A DNA stretch of 20,724 bases from CAZHZT01 sp964537285 (GTDB lineage: Bacteria > Bacteroidota > Bacteroidia > Chitinophagales > Saprospiraceae): positions 1-20,724 of the forward strand of contig CAZHZT010000103.1 in the NCBI GenBank assembly GCA_964537285.1. Direction: 5' to 3'. How positions within the stretch are numbered: the stretch's first letter is position 1; each line of letters begins with the position of its first letter. Made by a program: the position numbers and the translations under genes. Below, piece by piece: positions 1 through 5,862 of this stretch. Below the pieces are notes generated by a model. The model did not search any database. It was not told where the DNA came from and saw only the letters and a list, made by a program, of their open reading frames with translations.

Positions 1-11
1 ATAAAATAAAA

Positions 12-53
12 TTTGGCAATTCAAGCCCATTAATCAGCTGCAGAACAAGTCTA
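12..53 (+). repeat. Diverged two-block repeat, copy 1
   Basis: Block A is TTGGCAATT at 13-21. Block B is CAGAACAAGTCTAAT at 41-55. The same two blocks recur at 12710-12718 and 12737-12751, with block starts 28 and 27 nt apart respectively. Block A is identical and block B matches at 13 of 15 positions, and both copies also hold TCAGC just before block B. The rest of 1-82 shows nothing else I can name. Function is unknown. It could be a shared leader or promoter element, or an old dispersed repeat. Confidence 0.4.
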
Positions 54-82
54 ATGTTCAAAACAATTAAAACAACCTATTC

Positions 83-250
83 ATGTCCTATTCTACTAAA
101 CGACGTTTCAAAAGTCGGAGGGAAAAGCGCGAACAAACGCTCCGCAATTTCAGAATTATTGTTATCTTTTCCATTATAGGGGGGGCTATCCTGCTGTTTA
201 AGAACCGGGTAGCCATCTGGGATTGGTTGAAAATTTATTTTTATTATTGA
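83..250 (+). CDS. Small single-pass membrane protein, 55 aa
   Basis: An open frame runs from ATG 83 to TGA 248-250. The product begins MSYSTKRRFKSRREKREQ, a strongly basic cytoplasmic-looking segment (residues 6-24). A hydrophobic segment follows at about 25-39 (IIVIFSIIGGAILLF), and then a short tail rich in aromatic residues that ends KIYFYY. This layout gives a positive-inside single-pass membrane protein. I do not recognise a family. It sits 112 bp upstream of an ECF sigma gene on the same strand, so it could share that transcript or be the end of the preceding unit. The basic-then-hydrophobic organisation makes chance unlikely, but the ORF is short. Confidence 0.55.
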   Translation: MSYSTKRRFKSRREKREQTLRNFRIIVIFSIIGGAILLFKNRVAIWDWLKIYFYY

Positions 251-253
251 AAA

Positions 254-353
254 TTAAGTTGCCGGGCAGCATAATGAACAATTTATGCGTTCCCTCTATA
301 ACATTGGAAAGATTCAGCCATGATCATCTTCCGCGGGGAATCCGACAACTTAA
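254..353. repeat. Inverted repeats in the sigma-gene leader
   Basis: Arms 254-265 (TTAAGTTGCCGG) and 342-353 (CCGACAACTTAA) pair at 11 of 12 positions and bracket the region just before the sigma gene. A smaller perfect hairpin lies inside: GCATAA 269-274 and TTATGC 283-288 with an 8-nt loop. Neither is followed by a T tract, so they do not look like terminators. A leader structure or operator is possible. Confidence 0.3.
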
Positions 354-362
354 AATGCATCC

Positions 363-914
363 ATGGATATCGCTTTGCCGTTACAAATAACAGAAAGAGA
401 CGTCGTTAGTGCTTGCGCTCGTAAAGAACGCTGGGCTCAACAAAAGCTTTATGAGGAATATTATTCTCAAATGATAAGCGTTTGCTTGCGTTATGCGAAT
501 AATCAAGATGATGCCCTCGACTTGATGCACGAGGGGTTTATTAAGGTTTTTAACCATATTAGCAAGTATCAACCGGGTACTTCTCTGGTGGCTTGGATGC
601 GCCGTATCATGGTTAATACTTGTATTGACCATTACCGCAAGAATACCCGCAGAAGAACAGAGGATATCGAAGAGGCTTTTCAGGTAAAGTCACTTGATCC
701 TGATGCTGTCAGTCAATGTTCTGAGCATGAAATCCTCGAGGCTGTACAATCACTATCCCCTGCATACCGAACCGTTTTTAATTTATATGTAATGGAGGGC
801 TTCTCACATAGAGAAATCTCAGAACTGATCGGAATAACCGAAAGTACTTCCCGGTCTAATCTGGTGAAAGCCCGTTTAAAACTACAAGAAATCTTGGTTT
901 CAAGAGAGCGTTAG
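363..914 (+). CDS. ECF-family RNA polymerase sigma factor (module 1)
   Basis: A 183-aa protein with the usual two-domain ECF layout. Sigma-70 region 2 spans about residues 25-95, with the core-binding helix around DDALDLMHEGFIKVF and the promoter-melting stretch ending MVNTCIDHYRK. Region 4 spans about 120-180, with an HTH around HREISELIGITESTSRSNL. Length is normal for the family. The ATG at 363 is the first possible start, since an in-frame TAA lies at 351-353. The stop is 2 nt before the next ATG, so it is almost certainly translationally coupled to the membrane regulator downstream. I infer that regulator holds this sigma factor at the inner membrane until an envelope signal arrives. Target promoters are unknown. 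Confidence 0.92.
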   Translation: MDIALPLQITERDVVSACARKERWAQQKLYEEYYSQMISVCLRYANNQDDALDLMHEGFIKVFNHISKYQPGTSLVAWMRRIMVNTCIDHYRKNTRRRTEDIEEAFQVKSLDPDAVSQCSEHEILEAVQSLSPAYRTVFNLYVMEGFSHREISELIGITESTSRSNLVKARLKLQEILVSRER

Positions 915-916
915 TC

Positions 917-2554
917 ATGAAGAGTGATCAATTTGATAAACATATAAAAGATAAATTGGAAGGCCTGAACCCTTCTTACCATCCGGAGCGCTGGGAGGCT
1001 TTCAATAAACTTCTGGAAACGCAAGCGGATCAGGCTGCCCGTACCAAGAGGTTCGACCGCTTGGTAAGCGATAAACTCAAGTCTGTTCCTGTGCCGGGTA
1101 TTTCGGATTCATGGAACCTGCTAAACCAAAAAATTCGGGAAGCACGCCTGCTCAATCAGCGAATTGTTCTTTCTAAAGTATTTGAAACCGTATTCGTCTT
1201 ACTTATTCCTTTTTTACTTTTCACCTGGTATACCGATACTCCTAAAACACCTCAAGTTTCGGGAAGCTCACCTGCTATTGCTGATGCTGCTAATGCGCTT
1301 GAAGACTTGCCTTTCCCAACGGAAACGGCTCCCGGGGAGCTTGAATCGGATAAATCCGATACAGAACTTGACGATTTGACCGACTTTAGTGTTGAACAAG
1401 CAACTGTGAATCCAGGTGGTGATGAGCCAAAATCCTCAATTACTTCACCGGAAATTGCAACGGCATCTTTTGAAACAGATGAATCTGATAAAGAAATATT
1501 AAAGCAGCAAGTCGGCGATATTAAGAATGGTTCTGTTTCCATTCCTCCGCCTGCAGTCAACGCAGAAAATGCGTTGAACAATAAGAGGTCTAATGCCGTG
1601 TCGTCAATCGATATTGAGCAAGATCAAGACGAATTAAAAAATATCGATCTGTCGGATCAGCCTCTCAATGATTTGGATAGAAAAGAAATCGTTGAGAGCT
1701 CTTCGGACTTAATGAAAAAGCAATTTATTGCATTGGATAAATTGAATTCAGACCTTTATATCCATCATCTTAGAACGCTACCCGCTTTTCAGGCAGATGA
1801 ATCTGGACTTAATCTGCCAATTAGAAGAGTGATGTCATCAAAATGGGCTGTCAATATGTTTGGAGTAATCGATTACAATTTTATTCAAACCCCATTTGAT
1901 GAGGATTTTAAAGATGAGGCTTACGAACAGGGCCAATATGGATTAGGAGGGGGAATCACCTTTTCCAGAAAATTGAATCGTTTGAACCTGAATTTCGGCG
2001 TCATTTATCATACAATCAGTTATGAACCCAAGAAAAGAATTGAAATCTTCGATGGTAGTTTAGCTGTTGGGGGCTATTATTCCGATCAACTAATAAGAAT
2101 AGAACTCAATCAGCTTCAACTGCCTCTGCAACTTACCTACAATGTTTTCCAATCGGGGCGTTTGAATCTGAGTGTTTTAGCAGGTCTAAGTTCACGAATA
2201 ACTTTGCAAAGCTTCTATGACTATCAGCAATCCTTTGTGACCACTAATAATCGAGCTCCGCGTCCTGTAAGTCCCGGGCCAGGAGGAGAGGAAATGGCAA
2301 TTCCTTCGCCACAAAATGATTCCAAGCTTAGCCAAAAACCACAACCGAGTGGTATACTAGAGGATGGTAACCTGGAGCAAAATTATTTCCTTAGTGCTGA
2401 TGCTGGGTTAGAATTGGTTTACTGGTCAAATGATCGTTATGGCTTAATGCTTCAGTCTGTTTATCAACGTAATTTATTGAAATCAACAGTTGGTCCAAAT
2501 AAGGATCGCTTTCATACGCTTTCGTTTTTGGTAGGTGTGAAGAATAAGTTTTAA
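917..2554 (+). CDS. Dual-membrane anti-sigma-like regulator with C-terminal outer-membrane beta-barrel
   Basis: 545 aa. Residues 1-85 look cytoplasmic and contain two copies of a helical unit exactly 40 residues apart. They match at F6/F46, DKL 12-14/52-54, W26/W66 and N30/N70. A single hydrophobic segment lies at about 87-104. Residues 105-305 form a long acidic, Ser/Thr/Pro-rich, low-complexity linker. From about 308 to 545 there are alternating amphipathic strands (for example WAVNMFGVIDYNF and RLNLNFGVIYHTI), ending SFLVGVKNKF with the terminal aromatic typical of outer-membrane barrels. A Pro/Gly-rich loop lies at about 443-485. There is no separate signal peptide, as expected if the TM anchors the inner membrane. 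The gene starts 2 nt after the sigma gene. The architecture resembles the Dma (dual membrane-spanning anti-sigma) proteins described in Bacteroides thetaiotaomicron; that link is from memory of the family, and the function here is inferred. Confidence 0.75.
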   Translation: MKSDQFDKHIKDKLEGLNPSYHPERWEAFNKLLETQADQAARTKRFDRLVSDKLKSVPVPGISDSWNLLNQKIREARLLNQRIVLSKVFETVFVLLIPFLLFTWYTDTPKTPQVSGSSPAIADAANALEDLPFPTETAPGELESDKSDTELDDLTDFSVEQATVNPGGDEPKSSITSPEIATASFETDESDKEILKQQVGDIKNGSVSIPPPAVNAENALNNKRSNAVSSIDIEQDQDELKNIDLSDQPLNDLDRKEIVESSSDLMKKQFIALDKLNSDLYIHHLRTLPAFQADESGLNLPIRRVMSSKWAVNMFGVIDYNFIQTPFDEDFKDEAYEQGQYGLGGGITFSRKLNRLNLNFGVIYHTISYEPKKRIEIFDGSLAVGGYYSDQLIRIELNQLQLPLQLTYNVFQSGRLNLSVLAGLSSRITLQSFYDYQQSFVTTNNRAPRPVSPGPGGEEMAIPSPQNDSKLSQKPQPSGILEDGNLEQNYFLSADAGLELVYWSNDRYGLMLQSVYQRNLLKSTVGPNKDRFHTLSFLVGVKNKF

Positions 2555-2559
2555 ACATG

Positions 2560-2633
2560 AAAGTTTTATTGATATAAATAAGAAAGGCTTGCGGCATGCC
2601 GCAAGCCTTTCTTATTTATATCAATAAAACTTT
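2560..2633. terminator. Perfect 74-bp palindrome, bidirectional terminator
   Basis: Arms 2560-2596 and 2597-2633 are exact reverse complements (37 bp each) with no spacer. The GC-rich core is GGCTTGCGGCATGCCGCAAG, flanked on both sides by A/T-rich arms that put U-rich RNA after the core in either direction. It fills nearly all of the 80 bp between the two convergent stop codons (2552-2554 and 2635-2637), so it fits a shared rho-independent terminator. The complete absence of mismatches and loop is unusual. Confidence 0.85.
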
Positions 2634-2634
2634 A

Positions 2635-3804
2635 TTACTTCTGTAAGGAAACTGTCTCAGAAATCAAATTGCCGTTTTGAATGAGCGAAACATAATATAT
2701 ACCGCTCTTTTCGGAGGAAAGGTCAATTGTTTCGCGATGTAAGCCAGTGTTTACTAAGCCTTTATCAATTGTTTTAACCAAACTACCTTGCTCGTTCCGG
2801 ATCTCGATAGAAATTTCACTATCTACGTAAAGGGTATAGCTAATGGTCGTCGGGCCATTCGTTGGATTAGGGAAAAGACGAACTTCTACTTCAGGGCCAG
2901 CATTTTCAGTTGTCAGGGTTTCAGGTTTGCTTGGATCCATGAGTAAAAAGCGCCCTTTTTTGAGCATTTTGTGAATATCGTGTGCCGGAGCTCTTCTTTT
3001 TCTACGAAGAGGGCGAAGGTCTTCGTTTTCTTTAGTTTGATCCTGATGCTTTTCTGCGATAGCGTTAAGGTCTTCTTCCCATTGTTGCGTTTTCGGTTTT
3101 ATTTCATCAAAAAGCGCTACAATTTGATCGTCGTATTTTAGCACCAGTTCACGAGTTTTTTCAAGAGACTCCTGATGTTTTTCACGCATGCTGTTTCTGT
3201 ATGCTTTAACCTCCTCTCTGCTTGGAGTTTCATCGTTATTCAGAGCGTTTTTAAATGCTTTTTTGCGTTCTTCATGTAATTTGTTCATATCTTTGCGAAT
3301 AGCAGCAATTTGAGTTTTATCTTCTGCGGAAATATTTTTTTCCAACTTTTGTCTTTGATCAGCCATTACAGGAAGAATGTTTTGTTCTACATACGCTTTC
3401 ATCTCCTTCCTGAGATCTTTACCTTCCGGGCTACGAGCCCTCTTCATGCGTTTTTGATGTCTATCTGCCATTTTTTGATCAAACTGTTGGCGTTGTGTTT
3501 CTGTAAGAACAGCCATGATTTCATTGTGCTTAGCTTCTCTAAGTTGCTCCATTTTTTCAATATCAGGACGCTCATTATCCTTTGAATCAGAGCGTAGTTC
3601 CTGGAATTGCTCACGGTATTTTTCCTGAATGGATTTGATAGATGCCAATTGGTCTTCGCTAAGCTGGAGTTCCTCCTTCATCATTTCCATTACTTTTTCA
3701 TCGTGAGGAGGTCTGTGATGAGGCCCTTTGTGTTGAGCAAATAGTGAATTGCTAAACAGGACTAAACAAAAGGCCATTCCCAGAAGGATGCGTGTTTGTT
3801 TCAT
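2635..3804 (-). CDS. Secreted Spy/CpxP-like (LTXXQ) protein with type IX secretion sorting domain
   Basis: 389 aa. A signal peptide spans 1-24 (ends SNSLFAQ). A His-rich stretch follows at 25-34 (HKGPHHRPPH), possibly metal-binding. A charged helical region at about 35-260 contains LTXXQ-like helix starts at 46-56 (LQLSEDQLASI) and 100-108 (LTETQRQQF), as in Spy/CpxP/ZraP periplasmic proteins. The helical part is longer than one Spy domain and may hold two. Residues 306-389 form a type A T9SS C-terminal domain (VRLFPNPTNGPTTISYTL, ending VSLIQNGNLISETVSLQK). It is the last gene of the minus-strand ECF module, 162 bp after the CpxP-like gene, with its own possible operator upstream. I infer an envelope-stress or metal-response effector; the substrate is unknown. 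Confidence 0.85.
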   Translation of the reverse strand: MKQTRILLGMAFCLVLFSNSLFAQHKGPHHRPPHDEKVMEMMKEELQLSEDQLASIKSIQEKYREQFQELRSDSKDNERPDIEKMEQLREAKHNEIMAVLTETQRQQFDQKMADRHQKRMKRARSPEGKDLRKEMKAYVEQNILPVMADQRQKLEKNISAEDKTQIAAIRKDMNKLHEERKKAFKNALNNDETPSREEVKAYRNSMREKHQESLEKTRELVLKYDDQIVALFDEIKPKTQQWEEDLNAIAEKHQDQTKENEDLRPLRRKRRAPAHDIHKMLKKGRFLLMDPSKPETLTTENAGPEVEVRLFPNPTNGPTTISYTLYVDSEISIEIRNEQGSLVKTIDKGLVNTGLHRETIDLSSEKSGIYYVSLIQNGNLISETVSLQK

Positions 3805-3865
3805 AATAATTAATTGTTTTAAAAATTGATTAAATAGACTTTATTGGTTGTTACTAAGATTACGG

Positions 3866-3887
3866 CAATTCTCCGAAACGAGAATTG
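3866..3887. promoter_or_regulatory. Perfect inverted repeat upstream of the Spy-like gene
   Basis: CAATTCTC (3866-3873) and GAGAATTG (3880-3887) are exact reverse complements around the 6-nt centre CGAAAC. It lies 62 bp upstream of the start codon at 3804, between two genes on the same strand. No T tract follows in the direction of transcription, so an operator or leader hairpin fits better than a terminator. Confidence 0.4.
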
Positions 3888-3966
3888 TTGTTAAGCTTAC
3901 ACTTTTATTATCGTCTTTGCTATGCTGTTTTGCTAAAACCGTTTCCTGTTCTTTGAATTAGATGCT

Positions 3967-4389
3967 TTATTCGCGCTTCCTCTTGTACCTTCTGCGCAAT
4001 TCTTTATCACTTCCCGGTCTTTTTTTTCTTTGAAGGCGCCGGTTTTTTAGTGCTTGTATATTACTTTTTAACTGTTGTTGTTGCTCGGAGCTTAGCAGAG
4101 GGCTGATTTCAATTTCCAAGGAATCGTAGATGGCCATTCGATGATCGTGAAAGGCACTACTGGCTTCGTGTAATTTTTCAGCGTATTTTTCGTAATAAGG
4201 TTCTAAATTGACCGTTTCTTCCGCATTTATATCTACGAGGCGTTTAAAGCGTTTTTCAAAATGCTCCTTAATTCCTTTATTAGAAATATTATTTACCCTG
4301 ACTTTAAGTAGGTAGCGATGGGTAAAGAAACCGCCTAAAAAACCGATAATGATGAGGCTGAGCATCGCTAATATGGTTTTCCAATTCAT
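3967..4389 (-). CDS. Membrane-anchored CpxP/heavy-metal-sensor-like protein
   Basis: 140 aa. An uncleaved-looking hydrophobic anchor lies at residues 5-24 (TILAMLSLIIIGFLGGFFTH). A periplasmic helical region follows, with EHFEKRFKRL, a central YYEKYAEKLHEASSAFHDHR helix and a second hairpin containing LLSSEQQQQLK, which recalls the LTPEQ helix of CpxP/ZraP/CnrX-type periplasmic sensors. The C-terminus is extremely basic (RRLQRKKRPG to RRRYKRKRE). In many Bacteroidota, proteins of this shape follow an ECF sigma and anti-sigma gene, as here, and are thought to modulate the anti-sigma. The ligand is unknown. A 209-bp palindromic intergenic region separates it from the upstream gene, so expression may be uncoupled. 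Confidence 0.7.
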   Translation of the reverse strand: MNWKTILAMLSLIIIGFLGGFFTHRYLLKVRVNNISNKGIKEHFEKRFKRLVDINAEETVNLEPYYEKYAEKLHEASSAFHDHRMAIYDSLEIEISPLLSSEQQQQLKSNIQALKNRRLQRKKRPGSDKELRRRYKRKRE

Positions 4390-4412
4390 ATGTTTGAATT
4401 TCTTATTTTAGT

Positions 4413-4601
4413 TTAGGGATTAGGCAATTAATAAGCTACCCAAATTTTGCGAAGTAATTTTTTTCTCAGGCTAGGCGGAAAACGTAGGCATAACTTGTCC
4501 CGAATGCCTTCGGGACCCAAAGGTACGGCGAGGCTTTCCAACACAGCCTGAGGAAAAAAGGACAAGTAAAATGGGTAGGGTATTATTTTCCTGATCCCTT
4601 A
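4413..4601. repeat. Imperfect palindrome about 190 bp filling an intergenic region
   Basis: The 209 bp between the CpxP-like gene and the anti-sigma-like gene fold onto themselves. The outer arms are 4413-4424 and 4590-4601, which includes the upstream gene's stop codon. Next come CTACCCAAATTTT (4436-4448) against AAAATGGGTAG (4569-4579), then CTCAGGCT (4465-4472) against AGCCTGAG (4545-4552). The apex is a perfect stem GTCCCGAA/TTCGGGAC around TGCC (4497-4516). Arms have mismatches and short bulges throughout. It could be a terminator/attenuator inside the operon or a decayed MITE-like or REP-like element. Confidence 0.6.
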
Positions 4602-5000
4602 ATCATTTAAAACAGCAATGGCTTCCTCTGGCGTCATTACTTGCATTTGAATGCCTATGAGCGCATCCGTAGAAAGATCACCTGTGTTTAAGTATAAATG
4701 AAGGCAGAGCCCCATCAACAGTAAAACCAGAGCAGCGGCCACGCGAGGGAATGTATTGCCGATAGATATCCAGATGCTGGTTACCTCTTTCAGATGATTT
4801 ATTTTTTCAATCACCTGATCTACAAACAATCCTGAAGGCTTTGGGCGCCTGTTTTGCCATGTGAAAAGAAGTTGCTGTAATTGCTTTCTTTCATCCATCA
4901 ATGACGATTGCTGTCTGAATTCTTCTTCTAATGCTGACTGCTCTTCCCGGGAAAGTGTTTCCCGCAGTGATTTCAATATTAGGTTACGAATGTATTTCAT
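4599..5000 (-). CDS. Probable single-pass anti-sigma factor (module 2)
   Basis: 133 aa. The cytoplasmic N-terminal part (1-80) is helical and charged, with LRETLSREEQSALEEEFRQQ at 12-31, which resembles the start of short anti-sigma domains. A transmembrane segment follows at about 85-104 (PRVAAALVLLLMGLCLHLYL). A short periplasmic tail ends MTPEEAIAVLND. No zinc-binding HxxxCxxC motif is visible. The start codon lies 5 nt after the ECF sigma stop, the typical position of a cognate anti-sigma gene. The assignment rests mainly on that position and the topology; sequence similarity to known anti-sigma families is weak to my eye. Confidence 0.65.
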   Translation of the reverse strand: MKYIRNLILKSLRETLSREEQSALEEEFRQQSSLMDERKQLQQLLFTWQNRRPKPSGLFVDQVIEKINHLKEVTSIWISIGNTFPRVAAALVLLLMGLCLHLYLNTGDLSTDALIGIQMQVMTPEEAIAVLND

Positions 5001-5005
5001 ATCTG

Positions 5006-5575
5006 TTAGATAAAAAAATGTATGTTTTTTAGTGTTTTTCTTAGTTTATCCAAGGCTCTATTCAAGCGAGAACCTACCGTTCCACTCGGAAGCTGAAGTA
5101 TTTCGGAAGTTTCCTTAAGAGAATATCCTTCTAGTAATCGAAGGACTACCACCGAGCGAAAATCCGGTTCTAATTCTTTTAGTGCCTTTTGTACCAAATC
5201 GTTGTTTTCGATTTGGCGGGCTTTACTTTTCTGAGCTATACCTGATAAATTATCCTGGTCAGTAATAGATGTAAAGCGTTTAAATTTCTTTTTTCGCCTT
5301 TCCAGTTCGTTTAGCGATAAGTTTATAGCGATCCGTGTGAGGTAAGTGCTTAAGGCAGCATCACCTCTAAAGTTTTTCAGTGATTTATAGAAGCGAATAA
5401 AAACCTCTTGTGCAATATCATTGCAAACGGCTTCATCACCGATCATCCCAAGAATAGTTGCCCGGATTTGCTGTTCATGCCGGGTTACTAATGCTCGGAA
5501 AGCATTTTGATTGCCTTTTCGGGCTTGCTCGATTAGCGCTTTCTCGTCTTTTATATGCGAACTTTTTAGCTCCAA
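5006..5575 (-). CDS. ECF-family RNA polymerase sigma factor (module 2)
   Basis: 189 aa. Region 2 spans about residues 25-90 (DEAVCNDIAQEVFIRFYKSL, then STYLTRIAINLSLNELERRKKK). Region 4 spans about 130-185 (RSVVVLRLLEGYSLKETSEI, then LPSGTVGSRLNRALDKLRK). The start is TTG at 5573-5575. There is no in-frame ATG between it and the in-frame stop at 5639-5641, and the next internal Met lies inside region 2, so a TTG start is the best choice. The order sigma, membrane anti-sigma, CpxP-like protein, Spy-like protein suggests an envelope-stress regulon cassette. A sigma-E-like promoter sits just upstream, which suggests autoregulation. Confidence 0.93.
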   Translation of the reverse strand: MELKSSHIKDEKALIEQARKGNQNAFRALVTRHEQQIRATILGMIGDEAVCNDIAQEVFIRFYKSLKNFRGDAALSTYLTRIAINLSLNELERRKKKFKRFTSITDQDNLSGIAQKSKARQIENNDLVQKALKELEPDFRSVVVLRLLEGYSLKETSEILQLPSGTVGSRLNRALDKLRKTLKNIHFFI

Positions 5576-5600
5576 ATGTACTGAGTGTCGATTTTTATGA

Positions 5601-5631
5601 ATTAGACATATGATTAGACGGATTTTTTCCC
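5601..5631 (-). promoter_or_regulatory. Possible ECF-type promoter of the sigma gene
   Basis: Reading the minus strand, GGGAAAA (5625-5631) is followed after 17 nt by GTCTAA (5602-5607), close to the sigma-E -35 GGAACTT and -10 GTCTAA of enterobacteria. GTCTAAT is repeated at 5613-5619, 12 nt further upstream. Transcription would begin near 5595, about 20 nt before the TTG start. This is pattern matching only; ECF promoter consensus varies between groups. Confidence 0.3.
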
Positions 5632-5640
5632 GATGAGATT

Positions 5641-5849
5641 AAGAAATATAAAAAAAGAATGGAAAGGCTGCTCAAAAAGCAGTTTTTGTTCTTGGTTAGA
5701 AAGGTTGGTTTGGAGAGAGGTTCTTTTGTTGAGGTTTTTCTACAAAGAAAGACCTCAAAAAAGAACCTCTCTCCTATGAAAAATATTTCTGCCAGTAGAA
5801 AAGAACTACTTTTTTGAGCAGCCCTTTCTTACTTTTTTTATTCTATCTT
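5641..5849. repeat. Long imperfect palindrome between divergent genes
   Basis: Left arm about 5641-5741, right arm about 5746-5849. The inner core is strong: 5712-5727 (GGAGAGAGGTTCTTTT) pairs perfectly with 5759-5774, and 5729-5735 pairs with 5752-5758 after a one-base bulge. Further out, GGCTGCTCAAAAA (from 5666) pairs with TTTTTGAGCAGCC (to 5823), and A-rich 5650-5658 pairs with T-rich 5832-5840. It sits between the sigma gene (-) and the symporter gene (+), and its right end reaches the symporter's -7 box. A MITE-like relic or a large regulatory hairpin are both possible. Confidence 0.65.
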
Positions 5850-5851
5850 TG
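5844..5851 (+). promoter_or_regulatory. Bacteroidota-type -7 box for the symporter gene
   Basis: TATCTTTG matches the TAnnTTTG -7 consensus of Bacteroidota housekeeping promoters. It ends 11 nt before the ATG at 5863, so the transcript would have only a very short leader. No well-placed TTTG -33 element is visible, so the call is tentative. Confidence 0.4.
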
Positions 5852-5862
5852 GCCGCAAAAAA

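Noticed and set aside
4497..4516. tRNA or small RNA gene at the apex hairpin of the 4413-4601 palindrome
   Set aside because: There is no cloverleaf, T-loop GGTTCRA or CCA end; the hairpin is part of the larger palindrome.
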